Source: an uncultured Paraprevotella sp. (GTDB lineage Bacteria > Bacteroidota > Bacteroidia > Bacteroidales > Bacteroidaceae). From it: DNA of 64,000 bases. Within the stretch, counting starts at the first letter, position 1. Every line of letters begins with the position of its first letter. The translations under genes and the position numbers were made by a program. Below, piece after piece: positions 53,329 through 61,912 of the stretch. The notes under the pieces were generated by a model. The model saw only the letters and a program-made list of their open reading frames with translations, searched no databases and was not told the DNA's origin. The stretch spans positions 1-64,000 of the forward strand of contig CALUIV010000005.1 in the NCBI GenBank assembly GCA_944320775.1. Direction: 5' to 3'.

Positions 53329-53934
53329 TTAAAGCACTTCAATAAGTTCTACATCGAAAATTAATGTGCTGTATGGCGGAATTGAATTACCGGCACCATT
53401 AGCTCCGTAGCCTAACAAGTAAGGGATGAAGAAACGGTATTTTGCTCCTTCTTTCATGAGTTGAAGACCTTCTGTCCATCCGGCTATAACTCCATTCAGA
53501 GGGAATGTTGCCGGTTCGCCACGTTGTAGGCTGCTGTCGAACAAAGTACCATCAATCAGCATACCTTCATAATGGCAACGTACGCTGTCGGTTGCCTTGG
53601 GGCTTTTACCGTTACCTTCTTGAAGCACCTTATATTGTAAACCGGATTTAGTGGTAATCACTCCTTCTTTTGAACTGTTTTCTTTGAGGAATGCTTCACC
53701 GGCTTCACGTGCTACTTTTCCTTTTTCTGCCTTCTCGGCATTCATTTTTTCTTCTTTCTCCTGAAAATATTTTGTAACGATTTGCTGTGCTTCACGGTTG
53801 GTTACAGCCAGTTCTTTGTCGTTTAATACGTCTTTGATGGCCTGAGCAAAATCATCAATAATGATGTCGCGTGCGTCCATGCTTTTCAGCTGTTGGCCAA
53901 TTCCAAGGCCTAGTGCGTAGCTAAGTTTGTCCAT
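53329..53934 (-). CDS. FKBP-type peptidyl-prolyl isomerase, cytosolic form
   Basis: The 201-residue paralogue lacks any signal peptide (MDKLSYALGLGIGQQLK), so it is cytosolic. The N-terminal dimerisation-like helices (about 1-90) and FKBP domain (about 100-200, VRCHYEGMLIDGTLFDSSLQR, IPPYSTLIFDVELIEVL) match FklB. It precedes the two exported paralogues on the same strand, 91 bases upstream, with its own promoter box. Confidence 0.93.
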   Translation of the reverse strand: MDKLSYALGLGIGQQLKSMDARDIIIDDFAQAIKDVLNDKELAVTNREAQQIVTKYFQEKEEKMNAEKAEKGKVAREAGEAFLKENSSKEGVITTKSGLQYKVLQEGNGKSPKATDSVRCHYEGMLIDGTLFDSSLQRGEPATFPLNGVIAGWTEGLQLMKEGAKYRFFIPYLLGYGANGAGNSIPPYSTLIFDVELIEVL

Positions 53935-53964
53935 TTCTTTATTATGTATTTTTGTTCAAGGGTG

Positions 53965-53972
53965 CAAAGTTA
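53965..53972 (-). promoter_or_regulatory. Candidate -7 element of the cytosolic FKBP gene
   Basis: The minus strand reads TAACTTTG, an exact TAnnTTTG match, 30 bases before the start codon. Confidence 0.5.
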
Positions 53973-54016
53973 ATTGATTTATTGGCGATTCTTTGCTATT
54001 TGGCAGAATTTTTTCT

Positions 54017-54024
54017 TATTTTTG
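54017..54024 (+). promoter_or_regulatory. Candidate -7 element of cobB
   Basis: TATTTTTG lies 19 bases before the cobB ATG, so the leader is about a dozen bases. Confidence 0.5.
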
Positions 54025-54043
54025 TGTGTAAAATGTGTAACTT

Positions 54044-54757
54044 ATGAAAAAAGTTGTTGTTTTGACAGGAGCTGGAATGTCTGCCGAAAGTGGAATCAGT
54101 ACGTTCCGTGATTCTGGAGGATTGTGGGAACAGTATCCCGTAGAAGATGTGGCTACTCCTGAAGGATATGCCCGTAATCCGAAACTTGTATTGGATTTTT
54201 ATAATGCTCGGCGTCGGCAATTGTTCGATGTAAAGCCGTGTCGCGGGCATGAGTTGTTAGCTTTAATGGAGCATGATTATGAGGTAACGGTAATTACGCA
54301 GAATGTTGATAATCTTCATGAACGTGCTGGAAGTACTCATGTACTTCATTTGCATGGTGAGTTGATGAAGGCTACTTCTAGTGCCCATCCGGATGACCCG
54401 AAGTATATTGTAGATTTACCACAGGAACATCCGGATATTCATATGGGTGATCTGGCAAGTGACGGAAGTCAGCTCAGACCATTTATTGTTTGGTTCGGCG
54501 AACCGGTGCCCTTAATAGAGAAAGCTGTCGAACTTGTAGAGCAAGCTGATATTTTTATTGTTATTGGAACATCTTTGAATGTTTATCCTGCAGCAGGTTT
54601 GCTTCATTATGTTCCATCAGCGACACCGGTCTATTTAATTGATCCAAAACCTGTAGCAGTGTCATCGCGCCAGAAAGTTTTCTTTATTCGGGAAGGGGCT
54701 TCCAAGGGTATGGAAGAATTATTGAGTTTGTTAAAAAAGTCTAATAATAATATGTAA
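54044..54757 (+). CDS. cobB: Sir2-family NAD-dependent protein deacylase
   Basis: The 237-residue sirtuin has the NAD-binding GAGMSAESGISTFRD (9-23), TQNVDNLHERAGS (85-97) and catalytic His104 in LHLHGE. Tyr53 and Arg56 (YNAR) form the YxxR pair that lets class III sirtuins remove succinyl or malonyl groups. Unusually, the four zinc cysteines that normally follow the catalytic histidine are missing: the segment reads KATSSAHPDDPKY, and the only cysteine in the chain is Cys66. The zinc module is therefore degenerate or replaced. Function as a deacylase is still likely from the intact NAD site. Confidence 0.92.
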   Translation: MKKVVVLTGAGMSAESGISTFRDSGGLWEQYPVEDVATPEGYARNPKLVLDFYNARRRQLFDVKPCRGHELLALMEHDYEVTVITQNVDNLHERAGSTHVLHLHGELMKATSSAHPDDPKYIVDLPQEHPDIHMGDLASDGSQLRPFIVWFGEPVPLIEKAVELVEQADIFIVIGTSLNVYPAAGLLHYVPSATPVYLIDPKPVAVSSRQKVFFIREGASKGMEELLSLLKKSNNNM

Positions 54758-54783
54758 TCATATCAAATCCGTGATTTATTCAT

Positions 54784-54791
54784 TATACTTG
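54784..54791 (+). promoter_or_regulatory. Candidate -7 element of the rubredoxin gene
   Basis: TATACTTG matches TAnnTTTG at seven of eight positions, 49 bases before the rubredoxin ATG. Confidence 0.4.
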
Positions 54792-54839
54792 CAGCCGGAT
54801 TTAAGAATAGAAAATAACCACTAAATTAATTTTGGAGAT

Positions 54840-55004
54840 ATGAAAAAGTATGTTTGTACTGTATGTCAGTGGGTTTATGACCCAGCAGTAGGTGATCCTG
54901 AGTCAGGAATTGCTCCAGGTACTGCATTCGAGGATATTCCTGAAGATTGGGTTTGTCCACTGTGTGGAGTTGGAAAGGATGATTTCGAACCTTGTGAAGA
55001 GTAA
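54840..55004 (+). CDS. Rubredoxin (54 residues)
   Basis: The product starts [20 protein letters not shown] and has the two CxxC pairs of rubredoxin (Cys6/Cys9 and Cys39/Cys42 in [10 protein letters not shown]) that hold one iron, plus the conserved Trp and Tyr core. In anaerobes it passes electrons to superoxide- or oxygen-detoxifying enzymes. The gene is monocistronic with a strong terminator. Confidence 0.96.
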   Translation: MKKYVCTVCQWVYDPAVGDPESGIAPGTAFEDIPEDWVCPLCGVGKDDFEPCEE

Positions 55005-55038
55005 TTCGGAAACAGTGAGGGTTCTATCATAAAATGTG

Positions 55039-55078
55039 ATGAGGCTGTTCGGGAGAAAACCTGAACAGCCTCATTTCT
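55039..55078. terminator. Bidirectional terminator after rubredoxin
   Basis: A 12-bp stem (55039-55050 with 55063-55074, ATGAGGCTGTTC/GAACAGCCTCAT) is followed by T-rich sequence. It ends the rubredoxin gene and the convergent Na/Pi transporter gene. Confidence 0.85.
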
Positions 55079-55079
55079 T

Positions 55080-56765
55080 TTAATCTTCTTTTGTGTTGGA
55101 CTCGATACGAGCCTCGATAGTATTGATAATGTATTCGCTTAGTTTTTCACATTCGTTAATGATGTCTAAATACATGGTACCAATGTGATAGGAATATTCG
55201 TGATTATTTACGTCGATGGCATTCAGATTGCGCAATTGTTTCCGAAACTTTTTGATTTCCTGGCAAATGTAGTTGGCCGTACGGGCCTCGGCTGGAGGCC
55301 GGCGCATGGAAAGAATGCGTTTCATTTCTTGTAGTGCCTGATCCGTGAGCTGGAACAATTGGTGGAGATGGTCGAGTTGTTTACTCGTAAAGAGCTGCTT
55401 CCCATGATATTTGGTAGAAATGATGTGTGACAGAATATAACAACTGTCCGCGATGCTTTCCAGTTCGGATACTTCGCGCAACATACAACGGATTTGGTTT
55501 TTTGTGTCCGAACTGAGCAAGTCGTCACTGACTTCTCCTAAATAATCCGCAATTTCTTCTTCCAGAGCATCGCTGGCATCTTCGAGCTTGCGGATCTTCA
55601 TATAAATTTGGCGGAATTCAACAGTATTGTTTATGGTTATCAGGTAGCGTACCTGTGTAAACATTCGGCAGGTCATTTCGGCAAAGCCGTTTATTTCTTT
55701 TTGAGCTTCCAATACTGAAAGCTCTGGGGTTGCTAAGAGTCCTCCGGTGATGTAACGCAGTTCGTTGGTATCTTCGTTTTCTTCATCATTTTTGGGAACA
55801 ATATTATTGACCAATCGTTCGATAGGCTTGATGAACCAGATAAAAAGAGCTACGTTGCAAAGATTGAAGCAGGTGTGAAATGCTGCCAATACATAGGTCA
55901 GTGCATGTTCCTCCAGTCGTCCGGTAGTCTGATATCCCATTGTATTGCAAACCGTTTCAATGAAGTATGGAAAAATCCAAAAGACCCATAAAACGCCAAA
56001 CAGATTAAAAATCAATTGGGCCATTGCAGTTCTTCGTGCGGTTAGATTTGCTGATGAGGCAGCGTAATAGGTGATCAGACCACGACCGATATTTTCGCCT
56101 AAGACGAGGGCGATACCTGAATAGATGGAAATGATACCTGTAGAGCAGAGAATCATGCTGGCTGCCATCAGTGCTGCCGAGGACTGGAAGCAAAGGGTAA
56201 ACACACCACCGCACAAGAGCAGAATCAGATAAGAACCGTAGTTGTCGCTCAGACTTCCGAATATTGCCGACAGAACCGGACTGGATGTCAGTTGCAGATC
56301 GTCCGTGAATTCATAGAGTAACCTTAGCCCCAAAAACATGAAGCACAGACCAAAAATGGATTCTCCAAGTGAACGGTAGTCACGTAACTTGACCAGCCAC
56401 AAGGCTACAAAGAAAAGTGGGAAAATATAATAACTGATGGCATAGTTGAATTCGGCTGCCATAATCCAGGCTACAAACGTGTTTCCTACACTGGCTCCCA
56501 TAATCATGGACAAACCTTGAATAAAGGTCAGGATACCGGCATGGACAAAACCGATGGTCATAACCGATGTCGCTGATGAAGATTGAATGATTGCAGTAAT
56601 GATGGCGCCTGTGAGAAATGAAGTAAACCGATTGGTTGTCAGGGTATCCATAATGTGGCGGAGTTGATTTCCTGCCATTTTCTGCAAACTTTCTCCCAAT
56701 AACTTCATGCCATAGATCAGCAGACCAAGGGAACCGAGAAATTTTAAAAATATTAAAATTGTCAT
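55080..56765 (-). CDS. Na+/phosphate cotransporter family protein with PhoU-like domain
   Basis: The 561-residue inner-membrane protein has about nine hydrophobic segments in residues 1-320 with two inverted QSSSA-type repeats (AIIQSSSATSVMTIGFV near 60 and CFQSSAALMAASMILC near 195), the mark of Na/Pi cotransporters of the NptA/YjbB group. The C-terminal about 200 residues are helical and PhoU-like (FRQIYMKIRKLEDASDALEEE). It probably moves phosphate with sodium and is tuned by its PhoU domain. Its start lies about 50 bases from a plus-strand promoter for the protease gene. Confidence 0.9.
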   Translation of the reverse strand: MTILIFLKFLGSLGLLIYGMKLLGESLQKMAGNQLRHIMDTLTTNRFTSFLTGAIITAIIQSSSATSVMTIGFVHAGILTFIQGLSMIMGASVGNTFVAWIMAAEFNYAISYYIFPLFFVALWLVKLRDYRSLGESIFGLCFMFLGLRLLYEFTDDLQLTSSPVLSAIFGSLSDNYGSYLILLLCGGVFTLCFQSSAALMAASMILCSTGIISIYSGIALVLGENIGRGLITYYAASSANLTARRTAMAQLIFNLFGVLWVFWIFPYFIETVCNTMGYQTTGRLEEHALTYVLAAFHTCFNLCNVALFIWFIKPIERLVNNIVPKNDEENEDTNELRYITGGLLATPELSVLEAQKEINGFAEMTCRMFTQVRYLITINNTVEFRQIYMKIRKLEDASDALEEEIADYLGEVSDDLLSSDTKNQIRCMLREVSELESIADSCYILSHIISTKYHGKQLFTSKQLDHLHQLFQLTDQALQEMKRILSMRRPPAEARTANYICQEIKKFRKQLRNLNAIDVNNHEYSYHIGTMYLDIINECEKLSEYIINTIEARIESNTKED

Positions 56766-56793
56766 AGAGCGAGCGATAATGATGGATAATGAT

Positions 56794-56824
56794 TTTTAAT
56801 ATTCCTTGTCATTACGTATTTTTG
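56794..56824 (+). promoter_or_regulatory. Promoter of the T9SS papain-like protease gene
   Basis: TATTTTTG (56817-56824) is an exact -7 match, with TTTT at 56794-56797 as a -33-like element 19 bases away. Transcription should start near 56831, which places ATG 56944 inside the message. Confidence 0.55.
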
Positions 56825-56979
56825 ACTCAAAATCTTTTTATTTCGATTGGGAAATCCGTAGAATACCGTTTTGGGAGACAAAATTAATAAAAAAATAGTG
56901 ATTTTGTTTGTTTTGGTTGGAACATGTTTGTTTTTTATTTTATATGTTTCCTTCGTGATTTCTGACAACCTTCTTAGGA

Positions 56980-59900
56980 TTGGTTCCGGTGGGGCTCTAT
57001 GGACAAATACCGGAAGAGAATCGTGGGTTTGTGGATACAACGGTATTTCGGACGATTCCCAAGTTTAATCCGGCAGATGAACTTCGTTGGGACGAGCAAC
57101 GAAGTGCTCGGGTTCATGCGCAAGGGCGCAGTGCTCAACGTCCGGTACGTGTGAATAATGCTGAACGGATTTATTTTCCGCCTATATTCCATCAGGAAAA
57201 TGCATCCTGTACGGCTGCTTCCCGTATTGCTTATATGTTTACATATGAGCAGAATGCTGCACGTCGTCTGGATGGCAGTGTCGAAGAAAATCAGTATCCG
57301 ACTCATTATAACTGGTTACACTATTATCAAAATACGGACTATCCTTCTGTGTTGCGCGACCATGGAGTTCCTAATGCCGTTACATATGGTGGGCGTACCT
57401 ATTCAAAAGATTTTGGAGCAGATCAAAACTGGTATAGCAATGATTATGGTTGGATGCAGGGATATGATAAATGGTATTCAGCTATGTTTAACCGAATTGA
57501 CCGTTCTGCTATGTTTCCGCAGAATGTGCGTACCGAGGCTGGTCGGGAAGCTGTCAAACAATGGTTGTGGAATCATAGCGGCGACGATTCTTTTGACGCA
57601 GGAGGTGTCTGTGCCATAGATATCGGTTTTGTTGAAGGATTCCATACGGGAACAGTTCCTCAAACAACCGTAAATAAAGAAATCGGTGCTGCAGGCGAAG
57701 GCTATGTGGTGCGTTGGGGCGTTGCAGTTGACCATTCCATGGTTGTTGTCGGTTATGACGATCGTGTAGAATTTGATTTGGATGGCAACGGAATTGCCGG
57801 AGAAAAAGATAAAGATGAAGTCGGTGCTTGGATTGTGGCCAATACTTGGGGTGAAACTTGGGATGGTAATGGTTTAATCTATTATCCTTACAAAACGGCA
57901 GTCTGTATCGGAACTGACGGTGCAGGTATGCCCGATCAGTATTATCGTGGCTATTGGATGCCCGATGTTTATTTTGTACGGCGTGATTACCGTCCTTTAC
58001 GAACGATGAAAATGGCACTTGATTTCAGTCATCGGAGTGAGATTACGCTGGTTGCCGGAGTGGCTTCCGATACGGCGGCAACCGAGCCGGAACGTACGGT
58101 GGCTATGGAATATTTCAAGTTTGCCGGAAATGGTATGAAGCTCGACGACAATATTTATCCTGACGCGGCAACTCCGATGTTGGGCAGATGGGCAGATGGA
58201 ACGTTGCATACGGAGCCTATGGAACTGGGATATGATCTGACAGCATTGACCGAAGGATTTGATTTACGCAAACCATTGAAATATTTCTTTATTATCGAAT
58301 CCAAACAATCGGCACAGGGTGTCGGTCGTGTACATAATCTGTCGGTTATTGATTATGAATTCGACGCCCATGGTATTGAGACGATGGCTCAACTGCCAGA
58401 AGAAGGTGTATCGATACAAAATAAGGGAGGCCGTACAGTACTTTCCGTAGTGATGTCGGGCGAATCGTTTCCGATGCCGCGTAATTTGACCGGTGCTTCT
58501 GGAAAACTGCAATGGGAAGCGCCGGCAGCTTCGGCTTATTCGGTATCTGGTTTCCGGATTTATCAGGGAAAAACATCTGTGGCTGATGTTGCAGCCGGAC
58601 AAATGGAATATGCTCTGGAAGCAGGAGCGTCCGGACGTTATTCTGTTGTGGCTTTATATGATTTTTGTGGCAAGTCCGTTGAATCGGGTGCTGCTGAAAT
58701 TTATGTTTCCGATCGTCCGGAAATGTCTGCACAGAATCTAGTACGTGAATTATGGGGAGCATCATTTACCGTACCGGATATTTTTGATGAAAAATATCAT
58801 AGTGCTACAATTGAATTTTGGTTGAAGCCTGGCGCACTGACTGATTATAATCAACAGATTGGTCCGGGATGGGGCAAATTTTTATTCCATTCCAGTGCAT
58901 CAAGTGATGTGACAGCCGGATGGACGACAAATTCGCGAACCACTACTCCCGGAGGAATGTTGGCTGTAGGGCGTTGGAATCATGTTGCTCTGGTTGTATC
59001 GGGCAATGAATTGAAAATTTATATTGATGGACAGGAACGTGCATCACTGATTAACAATCAGCAGACCGGTATCGGTGGTTTTGGTGATTTGGTGTTTGGA
59101 TCCAATGGACAGAAGATGAGTGGTCTGATGGATGAGTTGCGTATTTGGTCGGTTGCCCGGACAGCAGAACAGATTCGGTCAATGAAAAATGTTGCTATAG
59201 CTCGTCCGGAGCTGCAAGCTGGTTTGTTGGCTTGTTATCAGATGGATAGTTTTACCAAGGATGGAGCTACTTATCTGTACGATGCAGCAGGTGGCCATCA
59301 TGCTCAGATTACTTCTGGTACTGGTTCTTCTGTTGCTGATGCCGGATTGGCTTTTGATGCGTCGGCTTTGAAAGCTTCGTTTACCGTGCCTTTGGCAGAA
59401 TATTATGTCGGACAGGAAGTCTTATTGCATAGTGATGAAGCGCCGAATGCAGTACGCTGGGCATGGGATGCCCCTGATGCAGGTGTTGCTTCTTTGAATC
59501 GTCGTGACGCAGAGCTGGTATTTTCTGAACCAGGTGAACATGAGGTGACCCTACAGGTTTTTGATATTCAGGGAAATTCTGATCAGTCAACAGCCCGGAT
59601 AAAGGTGGTTCCACTTCCTGATCCGGATGCTACTTTCATGGCTTCTGCAACTGTGGTTCCGGCTTCCGACCGGATTATATTCCAACCAGTTCAGGATTTG
59701 GCTGTGAACAGTTATGAATGGACGATACCCGGAAGTTCACAAGAAAAGATTTACATGAAGCAGGCTGCTGTTTCTTTTCCGAAAGAAGGAAAATATACCG
59801 TAACTCTTAAAGTGACAAATCCGAATGGCTCACAAATGTATAGTATGGAAGTTGAGACCATGTCGGTAGCTCCGAAAGTTGCTTTTGTTGTTACACCCGA

Positions 59901-61686
59901 TGTCGTAGTCAAAGGCGAAAAGACTTATTTGGAGGATCGTACGGAGTATTCACCCGAAACCTGGGAATGGGAACTGGTTAACGGAGATTACCGTTTACTG
60001 GTTCATGGGCAGAATACGTCTTTTGTGACAACTGAGACAGGTAAATATGATGTGACGTTGACGGCAACCAATAAACAGGGTTCCGACCGGATGACTAAAG
60101 TTGGAGCACTTGTGGTTTGTAATGCTGATGGCGGACGCGGACTTCGTTTCTATGGTGATGAGGCACGTGTTGTTTATAAATCACCTTTTACTCGAGCTGT
60201 CAATGAGTTTACTATAGACTGGTGGATGATGCCGAATACGTTACAGATAAAAGGTAATGGAATCGGAAGTCATGCCGGCGAGTTGTTCTTGTTTACAGAA
60301 GCAGATGGTGCGATGACATTACAGGTGGAAGATACATCTGTGAAATCGGTATCCGGATTTGTACGTTCGGGTGAGTGGCATCATTATGCCGTGACATTCC
60401 AAAACGGTTTGGTTACTTTCTATCGCGATGGTGTGGTTGTCGGTCAGGCGCAGCAAATGGCTGTCGGTCAGGTTCCCGAGTTGAAAGATGCTTTTGTCCT
60501 GGGTGGCAGTGAAGCACCGATGTATGGTGTTATTGATGAACTTCAAGTTTGGAATGCAGTTTTATCACTTGATGATCTTCGTCGATATGCCAATGCACCG
60601 ATACGTCCGGATAATGAGCCAGAACCGGAAATTGGTGCTACAGCAGGAACGGTAAGCGATGCGATGAAGGCCGGATTAACACTGTATAGTCCGTTCAATC
60701 AAAACTCCGGCGATGTTCAGGATTTGACTACGAATGCCAATACCGGACGTCGTGAAGGTTTTGGACCTGATGGTGATGCCTGGAGTTCTTCAAAAGGAAT
60801 TTTCTGGTTGAATTTTAATGAACGACAGGTCGAAGATATTACGTCACGTTATCTGATCAACTATATGGCACCGTTCTTGCATGCAGCGACTCCATTTTAT
60901 GCAGATGTTGTTTCGGGATATAATCATTACGCTCTGGAGACTGGTACGGCACAATCCGGATGGATTCTTGAAAATGAACTGACCGGCAATAACGGTTCCG
61001 GTGGGGATGATGGTAAAGGAGACGGTAAAGATGATGGAAAAGATGAGGGGACTGCTTCTTCTATCGTGACAGGTTTCCATGTGACAGACGGAATGTATAA
61101 GAGTTGTATGTCGGTGGAATGTGGTCGTGGATTTGCATTTACACTTCCAAATCATAAGGCATATCAGACGATTACGTTGCCCGCCGGTTTCTATCAGTTT
61201 AGTGTTTCATTCGGTCCTTATTCCAAAACTCTGGAATCTTATCTTGTAGTGTCTGCAGGTGCCGGATTACCGGATGTTGCTAATGTTTCGGAAGCATTGG
61301 CATATACCGATCTGGCCAATGGTAAGCTGACCTTCCAGTTGGCAGAAGAAACAGAAGTTTCATTGGGTGTTCTGATTAATTGGACAGATGAAAACAATTG
61401 GGGATGTATTACGATAGACCGTTTCTCTTTGGGCGAGATTCCTTATGACGAAATTGACGGAAACGGTGAGACTGGTATTGAGTGTGTGCAGCCTGCTGTA
61501 CCTGAAGAAGTAAGTGTACGTGCGGTTCGAGGCGGTCTGTATGTTTCTTCAGACGAGCCACAGTTGGTACAGATTTATACGGTCTCTGGTGCGAAAGTGT
61601 TCCAGGAACGTGTAGTTGGTACACGGCCGATTATGTTATCACCGGGTGTTTATATTGTTAATCGTCAGAAAGTGATGGTGCCATAA
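56980..61686 (+). CDS. Giant T9SS-exported papain-like protease with LamG and PKD domains
   Basis: The 1568-residue frame (from TTG) holds a C1A-type peptidase: Gln72 and Cys77 in FHQENASCTAAS, His252 in VAVDHSMVVVGYD and Asn288 in IVANTWGETW, with an EF-hand-like DLDGNGIAGEKD loop (267-278). Two LamG-like domains (about 600-725 and 1070-1205) flank PKD-like domains (about 800-1050). A Gly/Asp linker and a T9SS sorting domain (about 1507-1568, ending GVYIVNRQKVMVP) follow. The 5' end is odd. The in-frame ATG at 56944 reads MFPS, then TGA at 56956, then FLTTFLGLVPVGLYG/Q, an ideal second half of a signal peptide. The gene is thus either interrupted by a nonsense codon or starts abnormally. Export fails without that peptide. 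Confidence 0.85.
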   Translation: MVPVGLYGQIPEENRGFVDTTVFRTIPKFNPADELRWDEQRSARVHAQGRSAQRPVRVNNAERIYFPPIFHQENASCTAASRIAYMFTYEQNAARRLDGSVEENQYPTHYNWLHYYQNTDYPSVLRDHGVPNAVTYGGRTYSKDFGADQNWYSNDYGWMQGYDKWYSAMFNRIDRSAMFPQNVRTEAGREAVKQWLWNHSGDDSFDAGGVCAIDIGFVEGFHTGTVPQTTVNKEIGAAGEGYVVRWGVAVDHSMVVVGYDDRVEFDLDGNGIAGEKDKDEVGAWIVANTWGETWDGNGLIYYPYKTAVCIGTDGAGMPDQYYRGYWMPDVYFVRRDYRPLRTMKMALDFSHRSEITLVAGVASDTAATEPERTVAMEYFKFAGNGMKLDDNIYPDAATPMLGRWADGTLHTEPMELGYDLTALTEGFDLRKPLKYFFIIESKQSAQGVGRVHNLSVIDYEFDAHGIETMAQLPEEGVSIQNKGGRTVLSVVMSGESFPMPRNLTGASGKLQWEAPAASAYSVSGFRIYQGKTSVADVAAGQMEYALEAGASGRYSVVALYDFCGKSVESGAAEIYVSDRPEMSAQNLVRELWGASFTVPDIFDEKYHSATIEFWLKPGALTDYNQQIGPGWGKFLFHSSASSDVTAGWTTNSRTTTPGGMLAVGRWNHVALVVSGNELKIYIDGQERASLINNQQTGIGGFGDLVFGSNGQKMSGLMDELRIWSVARTAEQIRSMKNVAIARPELQAGLLACYQMDSFTKDGATYLYDAAGGHHAQITSGTGSSVADAGLAFDASALKASFTVPLAEYYVGQEVLLHSDEAPNAVRWAWDAPDAGVASLNRRDAELVFSEPGEHEVTLQVFDIQGNSDQSTARIKVVPLPDPDATFMASATVVPASDRIIFQPVQDLAVNSYEWTIPGSSQEKIYMKQAAVSFPKEGKYTVTLKVTNPNGSQMYSMEVETMSVAPKVAFVVTPDVVVKGEKTYLEDRTEYSPETWEWELVNGDYRLLVHGQNTSFVTTETGKYDVTLTATNKQGSDRMTKVGALVVCNADGGRGLRFYGDEARVVYKSPFTRAVNEFTIDWWMMPNTLQIKGNGIGSHAGELFLFTEADGAMTLQVEDTSVKSVSGFVRSGEWHHYAVTFQNGLVTFYRDGVVVGQAQQMAVGQVPELKDAFVLGGSEAPMYGVIDELQVWNAVLSLDDLRRYANAPIRPDNEPEPEIGATAGTVSDAMKAGLTLYSPFNQNSGDVQDLTTNANTGRREGFGPDGDAWSSSKGIFWLNFNERQVEDITSRYLINYMAPFLHAATPFYADVVSGYNHYALETGTAQSGWILENELTGNNGSGGDDGKGDGKDDGKDEGTASSIVTGFHVTDGMYKSCMSVECGRGFAFTLPNHKAYQTITLPAGFYQFSVSFGPYSKTLESYLVVSAGAGLPDVANVSEALAYTDLANGKLTFQLAEETEVSLGVLINWTDENNWGCITIDRFSLGEIPYDEIDGNGETGIECVQPAVPEEVSVRAVRGGLYVSSDEPQLVQIYTVSGAKVFQERVVGTRPIMLSPGVYIVNRQKVMVP

Positions 61687-61709
61687 CGGTGTGTTTGAAA
61701 AATGAAATG

Positions 61710-61767
61710 AATTACCCCTGTCCGTGTTCTGAAATCTAACAGGTTTCAAGCACTGGCAGGGGTAATT
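61710..61767. terminator. Long hairpin after the T9SS protease gene
   Basis: An 11-bp stem (61710-61720 with 61757-61767) encloses a second 5-bp hairpin (61730-61734 with 61744-61748). It lies 24 bases after the stop and probably ends the transcript, although the following T content is modest. Confidence 0.55.
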
Positions 61768-61797
61768 TATTTAATGGAAAAATATGTTGGCCGACTC

Positions 61798-61870
61798 GTG
61801 TTTCTGAGTTGGCCATCTCATGAGATTCAGTTGCCCAACTCAGCAGATTCAGTTGGGCAACTCAGAACAC
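61798..61870. repeat. Palindromic repeat cluster
   Basis: Two near-identical 19-base units (61825-61843 and 61847-61865, differing only in the CCC/GGG centre, ATTCAGTTG...CAACTCAG) each contain a palindrome, and together form a 12-bp stem (61829-61840 with 61851-61862). An outer pair, 61798-61811 (GTGTTTCTGAGTTG) with 61858-61870, matches except for one base. The set can fold in at least two exclusive ways. It lies between convergent genes; function unknown. Confidence 0.6.
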
Positions 61871-61912
61871 GTATTATTGGAGGCCCAAAAACCTCTTTTT
61901 AAAAATTGTTAT

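Noticed and set aside
56871..57068. TTG-started frame (GDKINKKIVILFVLVG...) as the signal peptide of the T9SS protease
   Set aside because: It is in another frame from the protease, runs about 30 hydrophobic residues without a cleavage site, and the right frame already contains a better signal peptide interrupted by TGA.
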